Assembly: GCA_014529385.2 (NCBI GenBank)
Contig: CM043949.1
Coordinates: forward strand, 141,336,858 to 141,400,857
Source of the DNA: Adiantum capillus-veneris
Taxonomy: Eukaryota; Streptophyta; Polypodiopsida; Polypodiales; Pteridaceae
Reading direction: 5' to 3'
DNA length: 64,000 bases
Shown piece after piece: positions 47,807 through 57,676 of the stretch; the first letter of the stretch is position 1; each line of letters begins with the position of its first letter. The position numbers and the translations under genes were made by a program. The notes under the pieces were generated by a model, which did no database searches, was not told the origin of the DNA, and saw only the letters and a list, made by a program, of their open reading frames with translations.

Positions 47807-47998
47807 TGAAGGAGTACGAGCGGAAGTGCGACGCGAGAGAGAGTGCGAGAAGAAGAGCACGACGATATGGTGAACTCGCTCTACTGTAATGTGAAGAGCA
47901 TATTGAGTTCTTATTAGGTTTTAACAAAAGAATATGTGTACATACCTGGCGGCCCGCCCACTTACCTGGGCGACCACATTGGGCTTTATACCCCAACA
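47807..47998 (-). repeat. 5' LTR of element D
   Basis: 192 bp, plus-strand TGAAGGAGTACGAGCGG to CCCCAACA. Just inside it, the minus strand reads CGTATCAGAGTTC (plus 47793-47805), a degenerate copia primer site. The 46723-47806 stretch between gag and LTR is leader sequence with no gene seen. Confidence 0.92.
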
Positions 47999-49047
47999 CA
48001 TACAGACGCATGCGTATACGCACACACCTGATAAATAAATAAAAAACCAAAGGACATCGACGACATCTACAAAAAGAAAGGAGGCGGCTAAATCTTGTGT
48101 TGCCAACACCAAAACAAGCAAAGGCGTCGAAGGCATGCTCTGACCGACCCCAGAAGTGACGAATGCGCTACACCGACGCATCAGCTAGCCCGCCATTCAC
48201 TGGCATCGCATCCACGACGCCCTCTTCAGTAAAACCCGTAGGTTGTCATCAATTTTTTTCCAGTTTCAAACCAAACCTTGTAAATAATCCCAAATTTGTA
48301 AATTCTCATCTCTCTAGGTCACAAAGGCCCACCTAGAGGTTTTCCTTATAATATTTCCCAAGACAAAGCAAGGGTCAACCACCCAGGGCCCTTCGCCTTG
48401 CTTTGTCTCCCCTGATTAGATTACCCTAATCACACCAGATTATCCTAATCTAAAGCAGCCAACACCTATAAAAAGGCACTGAGAGGTCACTATCGGGGGG
48501 GGGGGGGGGGGAGGACAAGTTCATTAGAGATCAACACTTGGTAGTATTTTGGTGGGAGGAATTGGCAACATTTGCACCACGAGAGAGAGGACTTAGTGTA
48601 GCGATTTTCTTTGGGAATTTGTACTATGTGAAGAAGCTATGTCTACATCTCGACTCCAATGGTCGATGCACACACACTCATGTTAGCAAGCTTTCGCGTC
48701 AGTGAGTCATCTCTAGAGAACGCACCAAGTAGGCTCACTATCTTTCCCTCTATCTCTCTATCACCATGATTTGCCACCTCGCCCGAAATAAGGTTGCTAT
48801 AAATATTGCAAGAGAATAATTCTCCCTCACACCCCCGAGGGTTTTCATCACCTGTCTATTCTCTCTCTCTATGTGTGTGTGTGTGTGTGTGTAGAGTCCG
48901 TGATATTTCAAATCATCGTTGTCTACGTCCTAGCCGCTCAAAGCTAGGTGGTGCCCTTGTTCGCTTTACTATGACACGCTTGCGGGGTGCATCGGCTCCC
49001 GGCGTTTTAGAGGCCGTCAGGGTCTGTGTCGTGCTTTGCGCTCGTCA

Positions 49048-50114
49048 ACAGGTTGAGGTCTTTCCATACCCATTGGTGCTCTTTGAGCTTGGGCCATATT
49101 AGGCTGATATCTGTACATGGGTTGTCCTTGTGGCCTCGTGGGCACGTACTGAACATTCCCACCATACTTTGGTCTGAAATAGCACTCGTGGGTCTCATGA
49201 TTGGTCCATTTATCCTCGATTGCACACCATTTTTGTGGCCTAATTGGTTGTCTCTGTTGAGGCATCCCCTATCTTGGTTCCCTCATAGGTGCTCTTTGCA
49301 TGTTGTTCATCACGTCGTTCATCCTTTTACTCATATCTTCTATAGCAGCCATTCCCACTTGTGCTAGTTTAGTGGATACTGTTTTCTTGCTTTGGTTATC
49401 CTTAGGGACATCTTCTTTGTTGAAAATATCACAATTGTCTCCTAAGTCAATAGCATCTGACACACACTCTTCTAGGGTTGTATGCTTTTTACTATAGAGT
49501 ATAGCATGAAGTTCTTTGTTTAGCAGTCCCTCTAGAAACAAGGATACAAGTCGTTCTTCCGCACGTATCTCTAGCCCTGGGTATCTGGCAATGTATTGTT
49601 TTATTCGAGTCGCACAATCCCTAATAGACTCACCATGTTTCTGTTTAAAGCTGTAGATTTGAGCTACCTTATTATGTTTGATCTTTGTTTTGGAACAAGC
49701 AGCTACAAATCCTTGAGCTAATGTTTTGAAGTCCATGATTGACCTTGGTGGAATGTTTTGGAACCATGCTAATGCTTTTCCTTCTATTGTCATTCCAAAC
49801 CCCTCGAATTGAGTATGGAAATCGAATCTACGCTCTGCTCTTAGCACTTGCTTAAAGCTTGCTAAGTGGTCGTATGGATCCCCTGATCCACTGTATTTTC
49901 TGACCCATTACTGAAAATCAGCTGGTATGACACGTCTGTTTGGTTCAACTCCCGGTCTCCTAGCATTTGGTCCTGTTTCAAGTCCTTCAAACCAGTCTGT
50001 TGGAAATAGTCACTCATGTAGCCCTGGACTGGCCTTAGTGTCACCCAGTTTCTGGTTTCTTTAGATTACTCTCAGATGATCTCTCACGGTGTTCATCTCT
50101 TGGAATTGTTTCTG
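49048..50114 (-). pseudogene. Element B gag, middle part
   Basis: Minus strand between guests E and C. It starts with a Pro/Arg/Glu-rich link, then a gypsy capsid core: FDFHTQFEGFGMTIEGKALAWF, FKTLAQGFVAACSK, ESIRDCATRIKQYI, LVSLFLEGLLNKELHAILY (49850-49480). A Gln/Pro/Tyr-rich tail follows (49265-49048). Stops lie near 50040, 49910 and 49268. The capsid builds the virus-like particle. Both ends continue in frame across the guests. Confidence 0.85.
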
Positions 50115-50119
50115 GTCCT

Positions 50120-50700
50120 TGTGCGCTCCTTGCCGCACTGTCAAAGCAAAGGACTTGCCGATACACTGTGTGCAAGCCACAAATGGCTCCAAGCACACAA
50201 GAAGCCTAAACTAGCAAGCTCGAGAGAGCAAAGGGTGTGTCACTCACCGCTCTACGCTCGCCTTCGTAGTGGATTCCTCGCCGCGATGAAGAAGAAGCTG
50301 CAGTCGTGCCGCGCTCAACCGCCTCACCGCCGTCGTGCCGCCCAAAGCTCAATCGCACACACACTCTCACACACTCTCTCTCTCTCACACGCACACACAC
50401 AAGGAGATGGTGAAGGAGAAGGTGGAGATGGAGCAAGAGCAGCTTCTATTGCACAATGAGAGAATGACTCAATTTTAGGTTTAATTGGCTTTTATGTGAG
50501 CTCAACCCATTCACACTTGGGTGCCCATGCTTAGCCAACTAACCCTAGCATGTTCGTGTTAGAGTGCGCCTCTCATCGGCGATCACTCTACCTTTCCCTA
50601 TTGGACCGACAAGCCCGGTGCCTGACTCTACTTAAATAAATAATACGATTACGGTGTCCGTCGTAGGTGATAGGGTGTCCATGAGCCACGAGGGTTAACA
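50120..50700 (-). repeat. 3' LTR of element E
   Basis: 581 bp, plus-strand TGTGCGCTCCTTG to GAGGGTTAACA. It matches 63005-63588. Short CA and CT runs lie inside (50369-50402). The frames across the repeat (50076-50459) are not genes. Confidence 0.95.
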
Positions 50701-50714
50701 TTGCCCCCCTTCCT
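50701..50714 (-). other. Polypurine tract of element E
   Basis: On the minus strand CAGGAAGGGGGGCAA lies directly before the TGTTAACCC start of the 3' LTR. Confidence 0.8.
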
Positions 50715-51163
50715 GATGTAGATTCCGTCCTCGGAAGCTATTGAGTTGAAGCTTGGTATGTCCATGTTGTAGAGCATCTAGATTTAAATCTGCAAGGCAA
50801 AGTCACTGTTTTAGCAAGCGGAATTATATTGCCATAAATCATGAGGGGAATGTAAAGTACATGTGGAAATGAGTAAATGCAAGATTTATGAAATGTTAGA
50901 CTGCCATTAAGGACAAATAAATTGCACTTTGAGTAAATTAATTAATCAAGAGTTTTGAGCTTATGGGTGAGTCTATCAATTAGTTAGCTATGACTAAGGT
51001 TAAAACAACTACTCTAGTACTAGCTAAGCTAAGAAGATTATCTAAATGCAAGATTCCCAAATTATGCTTTTCAGCTTTAATTAGCCAACTCGCTCTCACA
51101 ACTGCAAACAAAAGCTTGAAATGTTAACTGTAAGCTCAATGGAAGTCTTTTAATTTTTCTTTA

Positions 51164-51194
<31 letters not shown>

Positions 51195-52624
51195 ATTTTA
51201 ATACTTTTTGACTTTGGGTCACAATCATGTGACGTGTGTGCTTATTTTGTATGTCCGGGGTTTTTTGTTTCTCAAGGAAAAGCGCCCACACTGGGAACCT
51301 CTAGGGCTCTAGTACCATAGACAATACATGTGAGTGAAGTACCAATTCAAGCCAGGATTTCTCTTCCAGCGTAAGATTTTTCATTTGTGGCACTTATGTT
51401 TTTTTTTGCTTCCATTTCCTTGGTATTCGCACTAGTGTTTTTTGTTGTTTAAGTGAGCAATCCTTTCTCTGCCTAAAACATTCCTAAGGTCTCAAATACT
51501 CGGATAATTTTATTAGCTAGGCCTAGTGGTCAAGTAAATGAGTTAACCTAAAGTCATGGTCTCCAAATCTCTAGGCTCATCCATAAGATTAAACTGGAGT
51601 TCAATCAACTTAAGCAAAGACAAATTTATACATCTATAATGGCAGATAACAATCATAACTATTGCACTCAAACAAAGCATGAAAAATCATTATTAGCAAT
51701 TACACATATCCACCAACATGAATCATGGAAAGTAGTACACCTGGAGGTATGGAGTGGCTCATTTCGTTGAAGCAGATGTCCTCAGCCATGTGGATGGAGA
51801 TCCATATAAGTCCTACCTAACACATCCAAAAACAGGCACTATACCTCTAGGAGGCATGTCAGTGTGAAAAATTAAAACTCCTAAAAAACAAACTCAAAAC
51901 ACAATCTAGACCCCTAACCTACCTATCTGTCACTCCTTTTAGAATCAAGGAAAGAGGATATTATATAAACCGGGTGGCCACCCTAAGGCTAAGCCTCTAT
52001 CCTCATCATCTAGATAAATAAAATCGTTGTCCGTGAGGCCATAGTCTTCCTCGGTCTCTATTAGTTCCTCTTCATCATCCTCTTGTGCAAGCATGCTAAT
52101 CAAGAACCTCGCGATGCGTGGATACTCATCTTGTGCAAAAGAATAAGCATGTGCCACTGGAGACACATTCGCTACTGGGTAGGGATCACTAGTTATCCAT
52201 AGACGTATCAGCCATTCTAACTCCTCAAAATTTCTCTCACATGCAAGGCTCTCTATCAAATCCTATTCGCAAGAAATTATAGGGTAGCATACGTAGAACA
52301 CTTGAGGAAAAGACAAATGGTACCTTTCATCAAAAATAGAAGTGCATGCCTCTGGTGAAGTAGCCATTTCTGGCAAGACAGATAGATTTGGTTAGGCCTT
52401 TAAAACATAAGAGTTGTTTTTATGTGTTGCTTGAATTGACACGGTGAATTTGGACTTATATGTAAGATCTGATAGGGTGCTCTCTCGTTGCTAGTCGCTC
52501 TTGCTCTTTACTATTTTTGTTTTTTGTGAGTATAAGGCTATATATATACATTCCCTAAGATTGGAATTGAGAGGTCAGGGAGGAAGGTTGAGAGGGGAGC
52601 GAGTGAATGATTGATGTTAGCAAA
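50715..52624 (-). other. Extra 3' region of element E
   Basis: About 1.9 kb between the end of the polyprotein and the 3' polypurine tract. It holds an ATT run (51165-51195), mostly AT-rich non-coding sequence, and one open minus-strand segment at 52259-51945 (listed separately). A purine tract with the look of a second polypurine tract sits at its right end (52625-52640). Confidence 0.6.
51945..52259 (-). CDS. Small acidic ORF in the 3' region of element E, unknown
   Basis: About 104 open codons on the minus strand: LIESLACERNFEELEWLIRLW, then a central segment and an acidic run EDDEEELIETEEDYG, ending LGWPPGLYNILFP. The open segment starts at a TTG, not an ATG. An ATG about 110 bp upstream (MATSPEACTSIFDE, near 52367) with a possible GT donor and AATAG acceptor could supply a first exon, but the phases did not fit the simplest junction. 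Composition looks protein-like. It is absent from the visible part of B. Unknown function. Confidence 0.35.
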   Translation of the reverse strand: MIESLACERNFEELEWLIRLWITSDPYPVANVSPVAHAYSFAQDEYPRIARFLISMLAQEDDEEELIETEEDYGLTDNDFIYLDDEDRGLALGWPPGLYNILFP

Positions 52625-52640
52625 CACTCCCCCCTTCCTT
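52625..52640 (-). other. Second polypurine-like tract in element E
   Basis: The minus strand reads CAAGGAAGGGGGGAGTG and then TTTGCTAACATC, right after the stop of the tail ORF. It resembles the element's own 3' tract (AGGAAGGGGGGCAA then TGTTAACCC). Confidence 0.45.
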
Positions 52641-52647
52641 GGGTAGA

Positions 52648-53514
52648 TCATACCTTTTGGAATGAGGTCGTCACCTTTTGAAACCAATTGTTCCAAGTTG
52701 TTATGGGTGAAGTCTTTAACCAATAGGTTTCGACCGCCCTATGCGTTTCATCTAGTTGCAAGGGTGGTAAGGTACTCTCCCATGATTTTATTTGCAACAT
52801 TGTTGTAGGTGGTGAACTTACCCCGGGAGGTTCAAACTCTTTCGTGCTTGTATGGATATGTACAGTGGTAGGTGGAGGTTGTGTCGAAGCTTCTATTTGC
52901 GTATAGGAACTACATGAAGAGCAAGAAGCTTCATTTGATTTCCCTGTTCCTGAGCTAGGTGGAACAAATCGTTCTTTCTTTGGTACCCAAACTAGCTCTA
53001 GAGCGGGTGTGTAACATTCCATGATTTTTTCCTTTCCGCAATTTTCAATTTGTTTTGGAGCCACAGGATTGGGTTTACATGGGCCAGGTGACAGGTAAGA
53101 GTACACTTTACGTTTGGGCACCCAGATTTGATCATTTCCTTCATAGTATCCTTGGGCTTCCAATAGTCGTTTAGGAATCCAACGCAACGTTTCTTTACAT
53201 TTCTTGGAGTGAGTTGGACGGTTCTTACGAGGTTTCCGTTTTTTTGCATCAACCATGCTCACTACAGAAGCTTTAGGGACCCACTTGTATGTTTTCTCTG
53301 TTATATTAGGATGGTTCTTGTGTGTCTCAAGCTTTCTTTCAACTACATCAGTTGAAGCTCTAGAGAGTTGGGCTATGGGGACGTATGGTTCAACCTCCTG
53401 GACATGCAATGTCTTGGGTTTTATTTCCTTAGGCAATATCTCAGGGACTATGGCTTGAGTGGTAGGGCTAAGAGTTGGTTTTTGCTTGTTGTAACACCCC
53501 AGTCCCCCAATCAA
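52648..53514 (-). CDS. WVPK-repeat tail of the element E polyprotein
   Basis: 288 codons open, overlapping the previous frame by 47 bp, so it is the shifted continuation of the polyprotein. Four copies of a (Y/L/Q/V)-x-W-(V/I)-P-K motif occur at about residues 78-81, 112-115, 131-134 and 176-179, in the order YKWVPK, LRWIPK, QIWVPK, LVWVPK, spaced by basic and Pro/Ser-rich linkers. Cys residues cluster near 196-203 (CSSCSS). B has the same motif as IWVPK at least twice. I know no named domain of this kind. A repeated short binding motif is a reasonable guess but not shown. Confidence 0.75.
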   Translation of the reverse strand: MIGGLGCYNKQKPTLSPTTQAIVPEILPKEIKPKTLHVQEVEPYVPIAQLSRASTDVVERKLETHKNHPNITEKTYKWVPKASVVSMVDAKKRKPRKNRPTHSKKCKETLRWIPKRLLEAQGYYEGNDQIWVPKRKVYSYLSPGPCKPNPVAPKQIENCGKEKIMECYTPALELVWVPKKERFVPPSSGTGKSNEASCSSCSSYTQIEASTQPPPTTVHIHTSTKEFEPPGVSSPPTTMLQIKSWESTLPPLQLDETHRAVETYWLKTSPITTWNNWFQKVTTSFQKV

Positions 53515-54283
53515 TAGTGCATTTGGTGGCTATCATCCACGTGCGGCCTAGGTTTATATTACCCTCCATAGTTCCAGTAGGCATGACCAAAAAGTCTTGA
53601 GCTACAATTCCATTGTCATAATTGACAGAAGTGTGCCAGATTCCAAAAACCGTAGTTTTTTTCTTGTTGACACCCTTGACTTGGATAATACTCTCAGATA
53701 GAGGTGGCTTCCCTAACTGACACCACACCCCATAGGATAGCAGATTATATTTAGTACCCGTGTCCAATAAGGCGTTATATAGCACTTTTCCATAGGCACT
53801 ATTTAACTCAATAGGGTATCGTAGAGGTGTGTCAGAGTCCAACCAATCCTCTTCGATTTCCACGTGAAATGCATTTGTGACTCCAAGGTTAGCCACTCGT
53901 TTTTGTCTTATACATTGTTGTCGCTCCTTAGCCTCAGCTTGAGCTTGTATCTTCTTTAACTCGGTTTGTGCTTTGGCGGACTTTTTTTGATGAATTGCCC
54001 GTAGTTCTTCTTGGCTTAAAGGATCATAATATCTTTTGAATTTACTCCCATTGAGGAATCCAATGGTTTCAACTCCATCAAGAGTTTCCACACGAAGGGT
54101 ACCTTGTGGGGTAATTTCACATACTCTATATGGTTCTTTACCAGCATATTTCAACTTTTTCTTCTCTTTACGTACTCCATACATAAGGACTTTATCACCA
54201 ACTTTGATGTCCTTGTCCTTCACATGGCGATCAAACCATTTCTTTCTCCTATCCTTTTCCACAAGAGCATTTTGCACAGCCAA
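53468..54283 (-). CDS. Element E integrase C-terminus and second retropepsin-like domain
   Basis: 271 codons. Residues about 10-95 are the integrase C-terminal domain (VGDKVLMYGVRKEKKKLKYAG, PYRVCEI). A Gln/Ala/Lys helix (95-130) follows. Residues about 150-265 then look like an aspartic protease: VLYNALLDTGTKYNLLS at 168-184 with the catalytic DTG at 174-176, hydrophobic strands with FGIWHTSV and AQDFLVMP, and NINLGRTWMIATKCTIDWG at 243-261, the closing loop of retropepsins. This is a second such domain, since the normal one lies before the reverse transcriptase (57677-60517). It is joined by frame changes to integrase upstream and the WVPK tail downstream. Confidence 0.8.
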   Translation of the reverse strand: MAVQNALVEKDRRKKWFDRHVKDKDIKVGDKVLMYGVRKEKKKLKYAGKEPYRVCEITPQGTLRVETLDGVETIGFLNGSKFKRYYDPLSQEELRAIHQKKSAKAQTELKKIQAQAEAKERQQCIRQKRVANLGVTNAFHVEIEEDWLDSDTPLRYPIELNSAYGKVLYNALLDTGTKYNLLSYGVWCQLGKPPLSESIIQVKGVNKKKTTVFGIWHTSVNYDNGIVAQDFLVMPTGTMEGNINLGRTWMIATKCTIDWGTGVLQQAKTNS

Positions 54284-55483
54284 CTGTTTCGTCTAGTTTT
54301 TCTAAGATATACAAACGCTCGGTTAAGGGGTTACCATTCCATCCTTCTTGCGAAGCTACCCTAAGACTAGGAATGACAAACTCCCAAGGCATAACCGCTT
54401 CTTGGCCGTATACCATTTTGAATGGCGTACAATTAATAGCCACTTTATAAGCAGTACGATAAGCCCATAGAGCAGATGTCAACTTCAAATCCCAATCAGT
54501 GCGATGAGCTTCTACCGTCTTGGTTAAAATAGAGATTAGAGTCTTGTTGGTGCTCTCGGCTTGTCCATTAGCTTGCGGGTAATAAGGTGTAGACTTATGG
54601 TGGGATATCATAAAGGTCATGGTAAGCTCTCTTATTACCTCATTTATAAAATGGGTACCATTATCACTAACAATTTCAAAAGGGCAACCAAATCTTGTGA
54701 TAATGTTCTCAAAAATAAACTTAGCTGTTGTCCTCGCGTCAGCTTTTTGTGAAGCCTTAGCTTCAGCCCACTTTGTTACATAGTCCGTAGCAACTAGAAT
54801 ATATCGAGATTGAGTGTTGCGAGCTGCGGGACTAATTGGACCTACAAAGTCTAAGCCCCATTTTTCAAATGGTTGGGTTACTTTAATAGGATGTAAGGGC
54901 ATTCTGTCTTTGCGTGTGTGTGGTCTTGTAACGTTGGCACTCATCACACCCTTTTGTAAAAAGTGATGCATCCTTAAATAGTTGGCCACCAATAGCCTGA
55001 TTGCAGCACCTTTCTAGCGGTCAGGTCTCCTGAAAAATGTCCTCCTGCTATGCCCATATGTGCTTCTTGCAAGATATACAAATATTCATCCTCGCGGGCA
55101 CAATGCCTAAGAATATCGTGCTTGCCTAGTCTATACAGAGTTTCGGCAATCAAACAATAGGGTTCACATTCTTTTACTAGCCTTCGAGCGATATCCTTAC
55201 GAAGTTCCTTGGGTGGAAAACCATTAACTAAAAAGTTAACAATGTTCTCACTCCATTCAGGCATAGTCTCAACTATGAATAGGGAAGTATCGGGTAATTC
55301 ATCATCAACTCCTGTAGGGGCTTCACCATTGGGTATGCGAGACAAATGATCAGCCATGACGTGCCTTTTACCGGGTCTCACTACAATCGTGAAATCAAAC
55401 TCCAGAAGAATTAACAACCATCGTGTGATTCTTCCTGTGGAGCATGGCTTGTTTACCAGATACAGCAACGCTTGATGATCCAC
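54249..55483 (-). pseudogene. Element E integrase and RNase H end
   Basis: Two overlapping frames. 55483-54974 carries the last RNase H strand and linker (MDHQALLYLVNKPCSTGRI, HVMADHLSRIPNG) and the integrase zinc-region start (GIAGGHFSGDLTARKVLQSGYWWPT). 54992-54249 carries the core: GLDFVGPISP (about 54855), IVSDNGTHF (about 54675) and NGQAESTNKT (about 54565), plus ALWAYRTAYK. D, D and E are intact. Frame breaks lie near 55470, 54980 and 54285. Confidence 0.88.
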
Positions 55484-57090
55484 ATAAAATACAACTTGTT
55501 TGCCAGAAGGTAGTAGCGAAATTTCTTTACTGCATAAACCATTGCTAACTTCTCGCTCTGTAGTGGTGTAGTCCTATCAGCATCATTCAATTGACGGCTT
55601 GCAAAGCTAATGGGATAGTCCAATTTATGTTCTCCTGGTTGAGTGAGAACACACCCAATAGCAAAGTTTGATGCATCAATATGCACATGGAAAATGACAT
55701 CCCAGTTAGGTGTCCTTAAAATCGGAGCACTTGCTAGTGTTTTCTTCAATTGTTCATAGGCCTGGTCACACTCTTCAGTCCATTTAAATTCAATGAGAAG
55801 CTTGTACAAAGGACGTGCTATCTCAGCGAAAAATAAAATAAACCGTCGATAATAACCCACGTGTCCCATGAACCTTTGAACTCCCTTGTAATTTGTTGGT
55901 GGTGGTAACTCTAGAATCACTTTAATTTTGCTCTCATCGGTTGAGATACCATTCTTGGATACTATATGCCCTAAAATAACTCCATGCTTGACCCAAAATT
56001 GGCATTTGAACGGGTTCAATGAGATACGATATAACCTACACTTTTCAAACACCTTCCGCAAACATGATAGATGTTCTTTCCAAGAAGAGTAAACACAAAG
56101 GTCGTCTAAGAAAGCTTCACAAAACTCTCTCAAATATTCTTTAAAAGCAGTGTTTATTAATCGTTGGAATGTAGCAGGGGCATTTGTTAAGCCAAAAGCC
56201 ATCACACGAAATGCAAACACGCCAAATTCTGTGATGAAGGCAGTTTTAGCTTGGTCCTCTAGCGCTATCGTGATTTGGTTGTAGCCTGAGTACCCATCTA
56301 GAAAGCTATAAGCTTCCTTGCCTGCAACTCTTTCGAGTACATGTTCGGAATATGGTAGGGGGTAATGGTCTCTTCTAGTAGCTGCATTAACTTTTTTGAG
56401 GTCCACGCACACCCTGAGTTTCCCATTCTTTTTTGGCACGATAACTATTGGAGACACCCATTCAGAGTGTTCAATAGGATATATGAACCCACATTTGATA
56501 AGCTTTTCTAGTTCTTCTTGAATGATCTTTGCGTACTTAGGATTCATCGGGTAGGGTCTTTGTTGTACGGGCTTCGCAGTGCTAATCATAGGGATTGTAT
56601 GTTGGACCACAGAAGGTGGAACACCTTTCATATCATGGTATGTCCAAGCGAATACGTCCTTGAATTCCTTGAGAAGCTCTTTGAGGACCGCCTCTTCAAC
56701 TTCTGTGAGGTCTTGGGCAATAAAAACAGGTTTTGATTCTTCACCGGGGTCAGCTAATTCTATTTCTTTAACTATTGCCGGACCATCATAGATTCCATTA
56801 TTCCCATCGATAGGTATTCTTTGGGCTTTTGTGTACACAACCTTTGCTTCCCCTGTGGTGTAAGATTTGAAATGTTCTGGTGCAGGATGCAAGTCTGTGG
56901 ATTCTGGTTGTGCTTTGGTCTGTGCTTCCATTTCTGCTTTCTTGTGTTGTCGAGCTAACTCTTGGTTTTGATGCCTCCTTGCAGTGCGGCTCAACTTTGG
57001 CTTGTCTATGATCTCTAATTGGGCTATGTCATGGGGTCGTGGCCTACACCACATAACATTTTGGAGATATTCACCCCAATCGTCTACCAA
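55453..57090 (-). CDS. Element E reverse transcriptase and RNase H
   Basis: 545 open codons. After a basic, Gln-rich linker come the gypsy reverse transcriptase motifs WVSPIVIVPKKNGKLRVCVDLKK (about 56465-56400), FLDGYSGYNQITIA, MAFGLTNAPATFQRLI, AFLDDLCVYSS (about 56120-56085, FLDD in place of YxDD) and LGHIVSKNGIST. RNase H follows: FHVHIDASNFAIGCVLTQPG and EKLAMVYAVKKFRYYLL (55700-55500). A one-base loss near 55475 ends the frame, where B reads through VFFVDHQALL. The FLDDLxVYS motif and the order resemble the Athila/Tat branch of gypsy elements. Confidence 0.9.
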   Translation of the reverse strand: MVDDWGEYLQNVMWCRPRPHDIAQLEIIDKPKLSRTARRHQNQELARQHKKAEMEAQTKAQPESTDLHPAPEHFKSYTTGEAKVVYTKAQRIPIDGNNGIYDGPAIVKEIELADPGEESKPVFIAQDLTEVEEAVLKELLKEFKDVFAWTYHDMKGVPPSVVQHTIPMISTAKPVQQRPYPMNPKYAKIIQEELEKLIKCGFIYPIEHSEWVSPIVIVPKKNGKLRVCVDLKKVNAATRRDHYPLPYSEHVLERVAGKEAYSFLDGYSGYNQITIALEDQAKTAFITEFGVFAFRVMAFGLTNAPATFQRLINTAFKEYLREFCEAFLDDLCVYSSWKEHLSCLRKVFEKCRLYRISLNPFKCQFWVKHGVILGHIVSKNGISTDESKIKVILELPPPTNYKGVQRFMGHVGYYRRFILFFAEIARPLYKLLIEFKWTEECDQAYEQLKKTLASAPILRTPNWDVIFHVHIDASNFAIGCVLTQPGEHKLDYPISFASRQLNDADRTTPLQSEKLAMVYAVKKFRYYLLANKLYFMWIIKRCCIW

Positions 57091-57676
57091 TTTTCGATGA
57101 GCATCACATGCTCCTATATAACTGAGCCATTCTGCTGAGGATCTCTTCTTTTTTATCCTAGCACGTACATTGGCTCGATATCGATGCCTCTTAAGGTTTT
57201 TATTTTTCTTATTTGAGACCTGCTTTTGATTTGCATTTAGATCTGGCTCACTAAAGGAGTCCTTGTTGGTGTCCTCTTCACTCTCGGAGGAGCTATCATG
57301 GGTTGATGTGCTCGGTCCTTCAGAATGTTTTGACTATGAACTTGCTCCACTCTTTAATTCATGAGATTCAGAATCCGTTTCACTGTGGAAGTCAGTGTCT
57401 GAGTCGTGTTGGTTAAAGTCTTCTATTGAGCTATCGGTGTTACTGTCAGATTGGTCCACAATTGCCTTGCCCTTAGAAGATGCATGTATGGCACTTATCA
57501 TGTTCAGAGGTGCAATTTGTGGTACCTCTTCCCCCTCTGGTGTGACCCAAGTGGTACCTCTATTTCCCCAGGTATCTATGGTTGCAGCTAGGTGTACCCA
57601 GTCTACGCTGTCTGATTCCGTCATACCCGGTAACACATCCATGTAAGAAGAATTTTGGCCAATGTCTGTATCCTTC
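57091..57676 (-). pseudogene. Element E linker between protease and reverse transcriptase
   Basis: Acidic, Ser/Asp-rich coding stretch (57642-57334, with SNTDSSIEDFNQHDSDTDFHSETDS) and a basic Arg/Lys stretch (57230-57110), in broken frames between the protease and reverse transcriptase ORFs. No fold is recognisable. Confidence 0.55.

Larger units (their letters stand above)
43089..47998 (-). mobile_element. Ty1/copia element D, 4910 bp, non-autonomous
   Basis: 192-bp LTRs, target duplication CATAC at 43084-43088 and 47999-48003, gag, protease, integrase, a shortened reverse transcriptase and RNase H on the minus strand. It inserted into the 3' LTR of C. The LTRs differ at about 8 of 192 positions (around 4 percent by eye). 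The family differs from A. Confidence 0.95.
41674..49047 (+). repeat. 3' LTR of element C, split by element D
   Basis: Matches the 5' LTR at 32832-35461 in two parts, 41674-43088 and 48004-49047 (the latter after the D target copy at 47999-48003). It carries (CT)n at 41970-42001, 42222-42285 and 42396-42454, (CA)n at about 42818-42857, a G run near 48497-48512 and (GT)n near 48873-48892. The 113-bp (AT)n of the 5' LTR is only a few units here (42976-42985). The TATA box is at 48467-48474. Unique segments differ by several percent. Confidence 0.9.

Noticed and set aside
50076-50459. Open frame across the LTRs of element E (also 62922-63347)
   Set aside because: It lies in both LTRs, overlaps the LTR boundary and changes with the indels between LTR copies.
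51945-52259. Envelope-like gene in the 3' region of element E
   Set aside because: There is no signal peptide, membrane segment or glycosylation pattern; the acidic peptide gives no support for envelope function.
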